Assembly (NCBI GenBank): GCA_048217285.1
Contig: DBFWVW010000091.1
Span: 4,205-68,204, forward strand
Source: CAG-103 sp048217285
Lineage (GTDB): Bacteria; Bacillota; Clostridia; Oscillospirales; Oscillospiraceae
Length of the DNA stretch: 64,000 nt
Reading direction: 5' to 3'
Shown here: piece after piece, positions 32,387 through 41,057 of the stretch
Numbering within the stretch: the stretch's first letter is position 1
Layout of the letters: each line of letters opens with the position of its first letter
The notes under the pieces: model-generated
What the model was told of the DNA's origin: nothing
Databases searched by the model: none
Seen by the model: only the letters and a program-made list of their open reading frames with translations
Position numbers and translations under genes: made by a program

Positions 32387-34242
32387 GTGCCGTTCCCCTC
32401 TTTCTCGCTGAAGCACATTGCTTGAGCGGCGGCGGTAATTGCCCGGGCATCCAAACCGTATGCCACTTTGAGCACATCCGGCGCGCCGTGCGGGATAATG
32501 CCGTTGCCGAGATTCAGCAGCCGCGCGGCGCACAGCGCCATTCCGGCCTGTTCCGCCGCAGAGAGCACCTGTTCGCCGATGCAATTGGCTGCGCAGACAT
32601 CCTCGACCGCCAACAGCCGTCCTGTCTTACGCAAGGAGGCAAGAACCGGCGCCCATTCCAGCGGCGCGACCTGCGCGAGCTTGACAATTTCGGCTGAAAC
32701 GCCCTGCTGCGCAAGCAGATCTGCCGCCTGCAGCACGTCGTTAATGACAATGCCGTAGGTCAGGATTGTCAGATCACTGCCCTCGCGCAAAATCGTGACG
32801 GGTTTCAAATTGCAGTCCCGGTATGCGCCCTCGCCGCCGCGCGGATAGCGCACGGCGACCGGACAGTCTAGTTCGAGCACCGCCTTGCGCAGCATTGCGC
32901 GCAGCTCGGCGAAGCTTGCCGGGCAGAGGATGCGCATATACGGCACGGAGCTCAGATAGCTGATGTCAAAGCAGCCGTTATGCGTATCGCCGTCATTGCC
33001 GACGATGCCGGCGCGATCGACGCCGAGCACCAGATGCAGCCGCTGCAGCGACGTGTCGTGGATGAGCATATCATACGCGCGCTGCAAAAAGCTTGAATAG
33101 ATCGCCGCGACAGGCTTGAGCCCCTGCTTTGCCATACCGCTGGCCATCGTGATCGCGTGCCCTTCCGCAACACCGACATCATAGAGCCGATCCGGATGCT
33201 GCGCGGCAAAGGCCGTCAGACCCGTGCCTGTCAGCATAGCCGCCGTGATGGCGACAACCGTCGGATCTTCATCGGCCAGCTGCGAGAGCGTTTCGCCGAA
33301 GGTATGCGAAAAGTCCGGCTTAGATGCCGGCAGCGCGCCGGTCACGGGGTCAAACGAACTGACGCCGTGATATTTTTCCGGTGCCTGCTCCGTATATGAG
33401 ATGCCCTTACCCTTTTTCGTCACAACGTGCAGCAGCACCGGCTGGCGCAGATCGCGCGCCCAGTGCAGCATCTTTTCCAGTTGCGGTTCATCGTGCCCGT
33501 CTACCGGGCCAATGTAGTAAAAGCCCATATCGTCGAACATGTTGTTCGGAAGGACCAGATCTTTAACACGTTCTTTTACACTGTGCAGTAGTTTATACAG
33601 ACCGGGTGCCTTGCCGACGGTATTGCGATAAAACTGCTTAAAGTGCAGATACCCCGGCTTCACGCGCTGTTTGGACAGCAGCGTTGCCATACCGCCGACA
33701 TTTTTGTTGATCGACATACCGTTATCATTGAGCACGATGACCATCGGCTCGCCGCTCTGTCCGGCATCCGACAAGCCCTCGTACGCCAGTCCGCCGGTCA
33801 GTGCGCCGTCGCCGATGAGGGCAATGACGTCATAGTCTGCTCCTGTGAGCGTGCGCGCCCGCGCCATCCCCAACGCGACGGAGATCGACGTGGAGGCGTG
33901 GCCGGCCACGAACGCATCGTGTACGCTCTCGTCCGGCTTCGGGAACCCGGCGATGCCGCCGAACTGCCGCAGCGTCGAAAACGCTTCCCGTCGCCCGGTC
34001 AGGATCTTGTGCACATAGCTCTGATGGCCGACATCGAATACGAGTCGGTCTTTTTCGGTGTTATATACCCGGTCGATCGCGACCGTGAGCTCCACCGCGC
34101 CGAGATTAGACGCCAGATGCCCGCCGGTCTTCGCGAGATTTTCGACCAGAAAAGAACGAAGTTCCGCACATAGTGCCGGAATTTCTTCCGCCGGCAGCGC
34201 CTTCAGGTCGGCCGGTGAATGGATTCGCTCTAATATACTCAA
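32383..34242 (-). CDS. dxs: 1-deoxy-D-xylulose-5-phosphate synthase
   Basis: Dxs condenses pyruvate and glyceraldehyde-3-phosphate with thiamine diphosphate, the entry step of the MEP isoprenoid pathway. It has GGHLASNLGAVELTVA, FDVGHQSYVHK, the ThDP motif GDGALTGGLAYEG to NDNGMSI, VTKKGKG, VGVAEGHAIT with the catalytic Glu, and VRYPRG. TTG at 34242 (MSILERIHSPADLK) follows GAGG by nine bases and matches the usual N-terminus; an in-frame GTG lies five codons upstream at 34257. Two hairpins separate it from ispA upstream. Confidence 0.95.
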   Translation of the reverse strand: MSILERIHSPADLKALPAEEIPALCAELRSFLVENLAKTGGHLASNLGAVELTVAIDRVYNTEKDRLVFDVGHQSYVHKILTGRREAFSTLRQFGGIAGFPKPDESVHDAFVAGHASTSISVALGMARARTLTGADYDVIALIGDGALTGGLAYEGLSDAGQSGEPMVIVLNDNGMSINKNVGGMATLLSKQRVKPGYLHFKQFYRNTVGKAPGLYKLLHSVKERVKDLVLPNNMFDDMGFYYIGPVDGHDEPQLEKMLHWARDLRQPVLLHVVTKKGKGISYTEQAPEKYHGVSSFDPVTGALPASKPDFSHTFGETLSQLADEDPTVVAITAAMLTGTGLTAFAAQHPDRLYDVGVAEGHAITMASGMAKQGLKPVAAIYSSFLQRAYDMLIHDTSLQRLHLVLGVDRAGIVGNDGDTHNGCFDISYLSSVPYMRILCPASFAELRAMLRKAVLELDCPVAVRYPRGGEGAYRDCNLKPVTILREGSDLTILTYGIVINDVLQAADLLAQQGVSAEIVKLAQVAPLEWAPVLASLRKTGRLLAVEDVCAANCIGEQVLSAAEQAGMALCAARLLNLGNGIIPHGAPDVLKVAYGLDARAITAAAQAMCFSEKEGNGT

Positions 34243-34283
34243 AACAGAATACCTCACGCATAATAATACAAAGTATACTATAA

Positions 34284-34347
34284 CAAAAAGTGCCGGACTT
34301 TACAAGAGTAAGCCGACACTTTTCGCAATTTCACCGGAAGTCCGGTG
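34284..34347 (-). terminator. terminator hairpins between ispA and dxs
   Basis: On the minus strand a short hairpin (34347-34332, CACCGGA/TCCGGTG) is followed by a longer one pairing 34323-34313 with 34296-34286 (11 bp, one wobble) and then TTTTTG. This suggests that dxs starts a new transcription unit or that read-through is limited. Confidence 0.6.
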
Positions 34348-34358
34348 CTTTTGTTGGT

Positions 34359-35237
34359 TCAATTTTTTCGATCTGCCAGCGAGCGGGCGAGATGCTGCAG
34401 AAAAGCGCTGTCCGTAAATGCACCGTCCACGGCCGCCGCCGCTTCCTCAGATAATTCATGCACATAGGCACTGCAGCGCTCCAGACCGTAGAGCGCCATG
34501 AAGGTGTTCTTGCCCTCACGCGCATCCGATCCAATGGGTTTACCGAGCTCGGCCTCCGTGCTGATCACATCCAGCATATCATCACGGATCTGAAATGCCA
34601 GGCCAAGCGCCTTGGCATACTGCGCTGCAGCCGTGCGCTGCTGCGTATTTCCACCGCCGCAGGTCACGCCCATGAGACAGGCGGCGTGAATCATCGCCGA
34701 CGTTTTGCGGTCATTGATATCCATCAGTTCCTCTTTCGTGAGGACCTTGCCTTCCCCTTCCATATCGAGCTGCTGACCGCCGCAGATGCCGTTTTCTCCG
34801 GCGGCTTCCGCAAGGAGGCGCGCGCATTCGGCGCGCATCTCTGCCGGCAGATCTGTCGAAAGGATCGTGCGAAATGCCTCTGCCTGCAGGGCGTCGCCAG
34901 CCAATGTCGCCGTGCACTCTCCATAAATCACGTGATTCGTCGGTTTGCCGCGGCGCAGATCGTCGTTATCCATACACGGCAGGTCGTCGTGGATGAGCGA
35001 ATAAGTATGCACCATCTCGACCGCGCACGCGACCGGTAGCGCGGCCTGTACGTCCCCGCCGCAGGCGGCGCAGAAAGCGAGCACCAACACCGGGCGCAGA
35101 CGTTTGCCGCCGGCGGTCAGGCTGTAGTGCATCGCCTCCAGCAGGCGGTGGTAGGACACGGTCGTGTCCGCAAAATAGGTATTGAGCGCCGTATCGGCGA
35201 GCGCCTTATATTCGTTATACTCAGATCGATAATCCAT
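34359..35237 (-). CDS. ispA: farnesyl diphosphate synthase family polyprenyl synthetase
   Basis: The 292-residue all-helical enzyme extends DMAPP with IPP to farnesyl diphosphate. GGKRLRPVL, the first aspartate-rich motif IHDDLPCMDNDDLRRG with two residues between the Asp pairs, and the second motif QIRDDMLD are present. KTSAMIHAA also fits. The gene is three bases behind xseB in the usual nusB-xseA-xseB-ispA order. Confidence 0.93.
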   Translation of the reverse strand: MDYRSEYNEYKALADTALNTYFADTTVSYHRLLEAMHYSLTAGGKRLRPVLVLAFCAACGGDVQAALPVACAVEMVHTYSLIHDDLPCMDNDDLRRGKPTNHVIYGECTATLAGDALQAEAFRTILSTDLPAEMRAECARLLAEAAGENGICGGQQLDMEGEGKVLTKEELMDINDRKTSAMIHAACLMGVTCGGGNTQQRTAAAQYAKALGLAFQIRDDMLDVISTEAELGKPIGSDAREGKNTFMALYGLERCSAYVHELSEEAAAAVDGAFTDSAFLQHLARSLADRKN

Positions 35238-35240
35238 GCG

Positions 35241-35474
35241 TTATTCCTCGGTTTCAAACGGGAACTCGACAGGTGCACCATCGCTCCCTTTCTTGAGCTG
35301 CACGACCTTCTGCTCTGCTGCATTCAGCATTTCATTGCAGGCTGCGAGCAGGTGTGCCCCCTCCTCAAACAGCGCCAGCGACGCATCAAGGGGAACATCC
35401 CCCTTTTCCAGCTGCTTGACGATCTCGTCCAGTCGCTGCATGGACGCTTCAAAGGTCTGCTTCTGTTTTGCCAT
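35241..35474 (-). CDS. xseB: exodeoxyribonuclease VII small subunit
   Basis: The 77-residue helical protein has FEASMQRLDEIVKQLEKGD and LDASLALFEEGAHL, the standard XseB pattern. GGGAGG six bases before the ATG at 35474 selects this start. It overlaps the end of xseA by 26 bases, consistent with subunits made in fixed ratio. Confidence 0.94.
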   Translation of the reverse strand: MAKQKQTFEASMQRLDEIVKQLEKGDVPLDASLALFEEGAHLLAACNEMLNAAEQKVVQLKKGSDGAPVEFPFETEE

Positions 35475-36678
35475 GGGCATCCTCCCTGTTGTTTACAGTG
35501 CAGCTTAGTGCACCGTCCTGAAGCTGTACGCGGATTGGGTCACCCGTCCGAACCTGCGCCACGGAGCGGAGCACCGTGTCATCGGCATCCGTCGCTACTG
35601 CGTAGCCGCGGGCAAGTACTTTCAACGGGCTCATCGCGTCCAGCGCAGCTGCACACTGTGCAAAATCATGCCTGCGTATAGCGAGCCAGCGCTCCCCCGC
35701 CGCCGTCAGGCGGCTTCGGGTGTAGTCCAGTTCCACGCGCCGAAGATCAAAATATGCCGTCGGAGACTGCAGTACACGTCGTCCGGCCAGATTCTCCAGT
35801 GCGGCGCGGCGCTGTGTCATCTGTTTGCGCATTGCCTGCGCCATGCGTATCTCATATCCATGCAGCATCTCACGGATATCCTCCGCATTCGGCACAGCCT
35901 GTTCTGCCGCGTTCGACGGCGTTGCGGCGCGCAGATCGGCCACAAAGTCCGAGATGGTCACATCCGGCTCGTGACCGACGGCAGAGATGACCGGAATGTC
36001 CGAGTCATAGATCGCACGTGCGACCCGTTCGTCATTAAACGCCCACAGATCTTCGATCGAACCGCCACCGCGGCCGGTAATGATCAGGTCACCGGCCTGA
36101 TAGCGGTTGGCATACCGGATAGCCCCGGCAATCTCCGCCGGCGCCTCCGTTCCCTGCACGCGCACGGGCAGCAGCACGACCTCGCTGGCCGGCCAGCGCT
36201 TGCCAAGCACACGGATGATATCGCGCACGGCCGCGCCTGCAGGCGACGTGATCACTGCAATCCGCTGTGGAAATTCCGGCAGCGGCTTTTTGTGCGCGCG
36301 GTCGAACAGCCCCTCTTTTTGAAGCTGCTCTTTCAGCTGCTCATAAGCGGCATAGAGATCGCCAACGCCGCCCGGGATGAGCCGCGTGCAGTAAAGCTGA
36401 TACGCTCCGTCGCGCGGATAGACCGCGATGCGCCCAACCGCCGCAACGCTCATGCCGCTCGCCGGACGAAAGCGCAGCGACTGCGCGCTGCTGCGAAACA
36501 TGACGCATCGCAGACTGCTCTCGGCATCCTTGAGCGTGAAGTAATGGTGCCCGGACGGATAGACCTTGTAGTTTGACAGCTCCCCTGTCACGCAGACGTT
36601 GCCAATCAGTGTGTCCGCATCCAGCAGCTGCTTGATGTGGGCGTTGAGCTCCGTTACGGTAAAGGATGTACGCGCCAT
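35449..36678 (-). CDS. xseA: exodeoxyribonuclease VII large subunit
   Basis: The nuclease degrades single-stranded DNA. The 409-residue protein has an N-terminal OB fold (VTGELSNYKVYPSGHHYFTLKD), the catalytic region VITSPAGAAVRDII, ITGRGGGSIEDLWAFNDE and SAVGHEPDVTISDFVADLRAATPSNAAE, then a C-terminal coiled coil. ATG at 36678 matches the normal start and lies one base after the nusB stop. Confidence 0.95.
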   Translation of the reverse strand: MARTSFTVTELNAHIKQLLDADTLIGNVCVTGELSNYKVYPSGHHYFTLKDAESSLRCVMFRSSAQSLRFRPASGMSVAAVGRIAVYPRDGAYQLYCTRLIPGGVGDLYAAYEQLKEQLQKEGLFDRAHKKPLPEFPQRIAVITSPAGAAVRDIIRVLGKRWPASEVVLLPVRVQGTEAPAEIAGAIRYANRYQAGDLIITGRGGGSIEDLWAFNDERVARAIYDSDIPVISAVGHEPDVTISDFVADLRAATPSNAAEQAVPNAEDIREMLHGYEIRMAQAMRKQMTQRRAALENLAGRRVLQSPTAYFDLRRVELDYTRSRLTAAGERWLAIRRHDFAQCAAALDAMSPLKVLARGYAVATDADDTVLRSVAQVRTGDPIRVQLQDGALSCTVNNREDAHGKTEADL

Positions 36679-36679
36679 T

Positions 36680-37207
36680 TCAGCCTTCGGCGTCGTTCTC
36701 GGAGGCCTGTTCGGGCGCAGCGGCCGGCTCTTCAGCAGACGCTTCTTCCGATTCGGCTTCCTGCTCAGCCTCGCCGCGCACAAAGCTGCCGAGCACACCG
36801 TTGATAAACGCGACTGTCTCCGGCTCCTCATAGCCCTTGGCCAGTTCTACCGCCTCGTTGATGGCGGCGGCATTCGGCACGTCGTCCATATACAGGATCT
36901 CGCACATGGCACAGCGCATGATCGCCGCAGCGACGCGAGAAATGCGCTCCAGCCGCCAGCCACGGGCGTATTTCTCGATCATGTGGTTGAGCTCGTACAT
37001 ATGGTCATAGACCAAGCCGGTCAGACGGCGGATGTAGTCGAGCTGCTTCTCGTCCGGATACTCCTGAAACAGCGGGTCCTCCTCTGCCAGTGTCGCAAAA
37101 TACTCGCGACTGAAGAAGGTATCCGCCGTCTCGCGGGCGTCGTCCCCGGCGAGCTGCGCGGCAAAGCTGAGTTGGATCGCGATCTCACGCGCAACCGTTC
37201 TTGTCAT
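36680..37207 (-). CDS. nusB: transcription antitermination factor NusB with acidic C-terminal tail
   Basis: NusB with NusE/S10 binds boxA RNA during rRNA antitermination. Residues about 1-140 are a normal NusB (AREIAIQLSFAAQL, INEAVELAKGY, FINGVLGSFV). The last 35 residues after VRGEA are almost only Glu, Ala, Ser and Pro, unlike the usual end of the family. The gene stands between the Asp23 gene and xseA. Confidence 0.93.
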   Translation of the reverse strand: MTRTVAREIAIQLSFAAQLAGDDARETADTFFSREYFATLAEEDPLFQEYPDEKQLDYIRRLTGLVYDHMYELNHMIEKYARGWRLERISRVAAAIMRCAMCEILYMDDVPNAAAINEAVELAKGYEEPETVAFINGVLGSFVRGEAEQEAESEEASAEEPAAAPEQASENDAEG

Positions 37208-37228
37208 AGTGATTACTCCTGCTTTTCT

Positions 37229-37591
37229 TTATTTGTCGAAAGCCACGCCGGATACGTGCACGTTAACGATCGGCTTGCCCATGCCGGTCATGGACTCGAC
37301 CGCGCTTGTGACGGATTCCTGCACAGCCTTGGCGACCGCCACGACACTGCAGCCATAGCGAACCGTAATGATCGTATCGACCGTCATCGTGCCGTCTACG
37401 ATCTGCACCTTGATACCCTTGGCCGCAGACTTGATGCCGAGCAGCTCGGCCAGCTCCGTGCCGGTAGAGGTCGCAACACCTGCGACACCGTCAACTTCTG
37501 TGATCGCTGCACGCACCATGGCGGCTACGACGTCCTCAGAGATATTGATGCTGCCCTTTTCATCCTGGCAAGTAATATAATTTTCCGGCAT
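37229..37591 (-). CDS. Asp23/Gls24 family envelope stress response protein
   Basis: The 120-residue protein has the Asp23 pattern ISEDVVAAMVRAAITEVDGV, then IVDGTMTVDTIITVRYG and a C-terminal VNVHVSGVAF. Members gather at the membrane in Gram-positives and are linked to envelope stress; in Clostridia one copy is typically found upstream of nusB, as here. AGGAGG nine bases before the ATG at 37591 fixes the start. Confidence 0.92.
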   Translation of the reverse strand: MPENYITCQDEKGSINISEDVVAAMVRAAITEVDGVAGVATSTGTELAELLGIKSAAKGIKVQIVDGTMTVDTIITVRYGCSVVAVAKAVQESVTSAVESMTGMGKPIVNVHVSGVAFDK

Positions 37592-37674
37592 AGAAAAATA
37601 CCTCCTGATAAAATTGTACAGTATAGTGTACCACGCGCAGCGGCAAAAAGAAAGAGAAATGTTTTCTATCCGGC

Positions 37675-37707
37675 AAAAAGATGCACCCTGCAATCTTGCA
37701 GGGTGCA
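37675..37707 (-). terminator. terminator after the LRR/SLH gene
   Basis: TGCACCCTGCAA (37682-37693) and TTGCAGGGTGCA (37696-37707) form a perfect 12 bp stem with a 2-base loop; on the minus strand TCTTTTTG follows. Confidence 0.85.
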
Positions 37708-37722
37708 CCTCTGAAAGCAGCG

Positions 37723-40542
37723 TTATTTCTTTACATTCTTGCAAAACTCCATCAGGATCGTCGCGACCTGCTCACGGGTCGCGCTGCCCTGCGGGTTGAG
37801 GTAGGTCTGGCCGCCGTTGCTCGCGCCGGAGATCAGGCCCAGCGCCACGGCGTCTGCCAGAGCATCCTTCGCCCAGCCGGACACGCTGCCCGCATCCGGG
37901 AAAGTGCTCAGGTCAGCCGGTGTCCATGTGTGCTGGAGCTTCAGGATCTTATCCACGTATCCCATGAGGATGACCGCAATCTGCTCGCGTGTGACCGGCA
38001 GATCCGGAGCAAACGTCGTGTCGGACGTGCCGGAGACGACACCAGTCTGGTAAGCCCAGAGGATCGCGTCCTGCGCCCAGTGACCCGCAACGTCGGTAAA
38101 CGGCATGGAGCCGGAAACCTTCGGCTCGCCCTCGAGGTTGTAGAGGATCTGCACGATCTGCGCGCGTGTTGTGGTCATAGACGGGGAGAATTTGTCGCCG
38201 CCCGTGCTGCCCATGAGCTTGTGCGTCACGCAATACTGGATGCCGTCATACGCCCAGTTACGGGTAACGTCGGAGAACATCTCCGTCACATCCACGTCGC
38301 TGCCGGTGGCCGGGATCGCTTCCGTCTTGGTCTCGCCGCAGCGGGTGCAGGTGTAGGTCTTGACGCCGTCTTCGGTCTCAGTCGGTTCCTTCGTCACTTT
38401 GCCGCTGTCCCAGCTGTGGCCGAGCGCGTCCACGTAAGTGTCCACATAGCTGTTGCCGCAGGAGCAGGTGTGCGTCGTGTAACCCTTGTCCGTGCAGGTG
38501 GGCGCTGTCACAACAGCATCGTAGCTGTGGGTATGGGAAACATAATTGTAATGGATGTTGGCGTTTTTTAACGCGTCATTTTCGCCGTCAATCGTAATGC
38601 CATTCCATGCTTCCTCCGTACCGGTAAAATACACATTTGTTAGGGATTCGCAGTCAGCGAAAGCACACCAGCCGATGCTCGTCACGCCATCCGGGATCGT
38701 CACGCTTGTCAGAGATGTGCAGCCAGCGAAAGCCCAATCACCAATGCTCGTCACGCTGTCAGGGATCGTACATTCCGCAAGTGTGCCCGGGCACTGCACC
38801 AAAGTTGTCTTATCTTTGCTGAACAGAACACCGGATGCATCGCTGGAGTAATGACTGTTGCCCTCAGTGACCCATATACCGGTCAAAGCGGCACAATTGC
38901 CGAATGCACCCCTGCCAATGCTCGTCACACCATCCGGGATTGTCACGCTGGTCAGAGAACTGCAATAACAGAAAGCACGATTGCCAATGCTCGTCACGCT
39001 GTCCGGAATCGTCACGCTCGTCAGAGATTCGCATTCATAGAAAGCGTGACCATCAATGCTCGTCACACTGTCCGGGATCGTCACGCTGGTCAGAGATGAG
39101 CAATCCTTGAAAGCACAATAGCCAATGCTCGTCACGCTGTCCGGGATCGTCACGCTCGTCAGAGATCTGCAAGCAGAGAAAGCCCAATCACCAATGCCCG
39201 TCACGCTGTCCGGGATCGTCACGCTTGTCAGAGATGTGCAGTCAAAGAAAGTCAAATCACGAATGCTCGTCACGCTGTCCGGAATCGTTACGCTTGTCAG
39301 AGATGCGCACTTCCGAAATGTTGCCTCACCAATGCTCGTCACACTGTCCGGGATCGTCACGCTCGTCAGAGATGTGCAGCCAGAGAAAGCAAACTCGCCA
39401 ATGCTCGTCACACTGTCCGGGATCGTCACGCTGGTCAGAGATGTGCATTCAGAGAAAGTATACTCGCCAATGCTTGTCACGCCATCCGGGATCGTCACGC
39501 TCGTCAGAGATGTGCAATTATAGAAAGCACTATTGCCAATGCTTGTCACGCCATCCGGGATCGTCACGCTGGTCAGAGATGTGCACCAATAGAAAGCCGA
39601 ATCACCAATGCCCGTCACACTGTCCGGGATCGTCACGCTCGTCAGAGATGTGCACCAATAGAAAGCCGAATCACCAATGCTTGTCACGCTGCCCGGGATC
39701 GTACATTCCGCAAGTGTGCCCGGGCACTGCACCAAAGTTGTCTTATCTTTGCTGAACAGAACACCGGATGCATCGCTGGAGTAATAACTGTTGCCCTCAG
39801 TGACCCATATACCGGTCAAAGCGGCACAATTGCTGAATGCACCCCTGCCGATGCTTGTCACACTGTTCGGGATCGTCACACTCGTCAGAGATGTGCAATT
39901 CCTAAATGTATCCTCACCAATGCTTGTCACGCCATCCGGGATCGTCACGCTTGTCAGAGATGTGCAATCACAGAAAGCATCATCGCCAATGCTCGTCACA
40001 CTGTCCGGGATCGTCACGCTTGTCAGAGATGTGCATTCATAGAAAGCCCACTCTCCAATGCTCGTCACGCTGTCCGGGATCGTCACGCTGGTCAGAGATA
40101 CGCAGCCAGAGAAAGCACCATCACCAATGCTCGTCACGGTCACACCTTCGATTGTATGCGGAATATTGGCTTTGGTAACGGACAAATTGCAATCGGTAAC
40201 GGTTCCTGTCTTTTTATCGAACGTGAGATAGCCGCCTTCCACAGCATATTTCACTTCCCCACCGCATTCACTGCAGTCGTCTCTGGTTGTCGTTTCCCCG
40301 GTATAAGTTTTGTCTCCGCACTCACATACCCGATAACCACGGTGCGGATGCGCAGATTCGTATTGCATACTGCCGTAAGTATGCTTCTTTGTGACGGTCA
40401 TGTCACTTGCATACGGAAGGCTGCCCCATCGTGAATCCGACTGCACCCAACCGCGATAGTCTTCTCCCGCAGCAAAAGCGCCCGTCATCAGGAAGCTGGT
40501 TATTATGCAGAGAACTAAAAAGGCTGAAATAATACGTTTCAT
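37723..40542 (-). CDS. BspA-type leucine-rich-repeat surface protein with SLH domains
   Basis: The 939-residue protein has a signal peptide (MKRIISAFLVLCIITSF, cut after AFA), a Cys-rich stretch (CECGDK, CSECGGE), then 19 LRR_5 units of 23 residues of the type TSVTIPDSVTSIGxxAFxxCxSL. A 35-residue insert (TGIWVTEGNSYYSSDASGV and on) occurs twice. A Cys-pair region (CSCGNSYVD, CTRCGETK) precedes three SLH domains that should hold the protein to the cell wall. BspA-like LRRs often mediate adhesion; that role here is inference. The ATG at 40542 gives a proper signal peptide. Confidence 0.92.
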   Translation of the reverse strand: MKRIISAFLVLCIITSFLMTGAFAAGEDYRGWVQSDSRWGSLPYASDMTVTKKHTYGSMQYESAHPHRGYRVCECGDKTYTGETTTRDDCSECGGEVKYAVEGGYLTFDKKTGTVTDCNLSVTKANIPHTIEGVTVTSIGDGAFSGCVSLTSVTIPDSVTSIGEWAFYECTSLTSVTIPDSVTSIGDDAFCDCTSLTSVTIPDGVTSIGEDTFRNCTSLTSVTIPNSVTSIGRGAFSNCAALTGIWVTEGNSYYSSDASGVLFSKDKTTLVQCPGTLAECTIPGSVTSIGDSAFYWCTSLTSVTIPDSVTGIGDSAFYWCTSLTSVTIPDGVTSIGNSAFYNCTSLTSVTIPDGVTSIGEYTFSECTSLTSVTIPDSVTSIGEFAFSGCTSLTSVTIPDSVTSIGEATFRKCASLTSVTIPDSVTSIRDLTFFDCTSLTSVTIPDSVTGIGDWAFSACRSLTSVTIPDSVTSIGYCAFKDCSSLTSVTIPDSVTSIDGHAFYECESLTSVTIPDSVTSIGNRAFCYCSSLTSVTIPDGVTSIGRGAFGNCAALTGIWVTEGNSHYSSDASGVLFSKDKTTLVQCPGTLAECTIPDSVTSIGDWAFAGCTSLTSVTIPDGVTSIGWCAFADCESLTNVYFTGTEEAWNGITIDGENDALKNANIHYNYVSHTHSYDAVVTAPTCTDKGYTTHTCSCGNSYVDTYVDALGHSWDSGKVTKEPTETEDGVKTYTCTRCGETKTEAIPATGSDVDVTEMFSDVTRNWAYDGIQYCVTHKLMGSTGGDKFSPSMTTTRAQIVQILYNLEGEPKVSGSMPFTDVAGHWAQDAILWAYQTGVVSGTSDTTFAPDLPVTREQIAVILMGYVDKILKLQHTWTPADLSTFPDAGSVSGWAKDALADAVALGLISGASNGGQTYLNPQGSATREQVATILMEFCKNVKK
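38762..39846. repeat. internal tandem and long direct repeats in the LRR gene
   Basis: 69 bp units encode the LRRs. In addition a block of about 150 bp (from 38762 and from 39695) recurs with three differences seen, offset by exactly 933 bp, equal to 12 LRR units plus the 35-residue insert. This points to duplication of a whole 311-residue module. Confidence 0.85.
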
Positions 40543-40576
40543 ATTTTCGACCATACCTTTCCAAAAACACAAATGC

Positions 40577-40666
40577 TTAAAAATCTGCAAATTGTCTTAA
40601 ATACAAGCAAACAACAGGCCGCACAGAATGAGTTATACGGCTTTCACTCAAGATTTGTTTCTTCAT
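40577..40666 (-). CDS. candidate 29-residue small ORF upstream of the LRR/SLH gene
   Basis: On the minus strand AGGAGGG lies five bases before an ATG at 40666, followed by 29 codons (MKKQILSESRITHSVRPVV and on) to a TAA 34 bases before the surface-protein ATG. The ribosome binding site is better than that of the main gene. It may be a leader peptide, a remnant of an older N-terminus or chance. Confidence 0.35.
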   Translation of the reverse strand: MKKQILSESRITHSVRPVVCLYLRQFADF

Positions 40667-40799
40667 GTTTTCCCTCCTATAAATTCCTTGCTGCCCGCTG
40701 ATTTACGGCTGCACTGCCGTCCACGCAGTGTGCTTCATTTCCGGCGGCCGGTATACCCGCAATATCGGCAAGCAACGTCTGCAATCAAAATAACATTTT

Positions 40800-40940
40800 T
40801 TATCCGTTTTTCCAAGGAAACGACATTTTTGGCACACTTTTCTGCAGAATTTGCACGTAATTCGTGTGTTCTGGCAGCAGCATCGCAGAATGTGGACTGC
40901 TTTCGCTCCGCTTCGCTGGGAAGGAAAAATGATGATCCAT
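40800..40940 (-). CDS. candidate 46-residue small ORF in the intergenic region
   Basis: On the minus strand AAGGAG lies three bases before an ATG at 40940. The frame (MDHHFSFPAKRSESSPHSAM and on, ending FPWKNG) has no hydrophobic segment and no family I can name. The rest of 40667-41057 shows only the regulator promoter and no other gene. Possible translated part of a dispersed repeat; this is a guess. Confidence 0.3.
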   Translation of the reverse strand: MDHHFSFPAKRSESSPHSAMLLPEHTNYVQILQKSVPKMSFPWKNG

Positions 40941-40985
40941 CGTCTCCTTGGGAGAGAAATGCGGCTGTACCCTATATTTCGGGAA

Positions 40986-41014
40986 TGGTCAAGTCAACAA
41001 TTGGACAATATAAT
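40986..41014 (+). promoter_or_regulatory. promoter of the small XRE regulator
   Basis: TGGTCA (40986-40991) and a perfect TATAAT (41009-41014) are 17 bp apart. ATTGGACA occurs twice as a direct repeat (41000-41007 and 41034-41041), overlapping the promoter and the leader. Confidence 0.55.
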
Positions 41015-41057
41015 GCAATAAAGAGTACAAATTATTGGACAGTGAGGAGGTATGGGC

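Noticed and set aside
38600..40150. CRISPR-like regular repeats of 69 bp
   Set aside because: The repeats are in-frame LRR_5 coding units with no constant repeat plus unique spacer layout; no cas genes are nearby.
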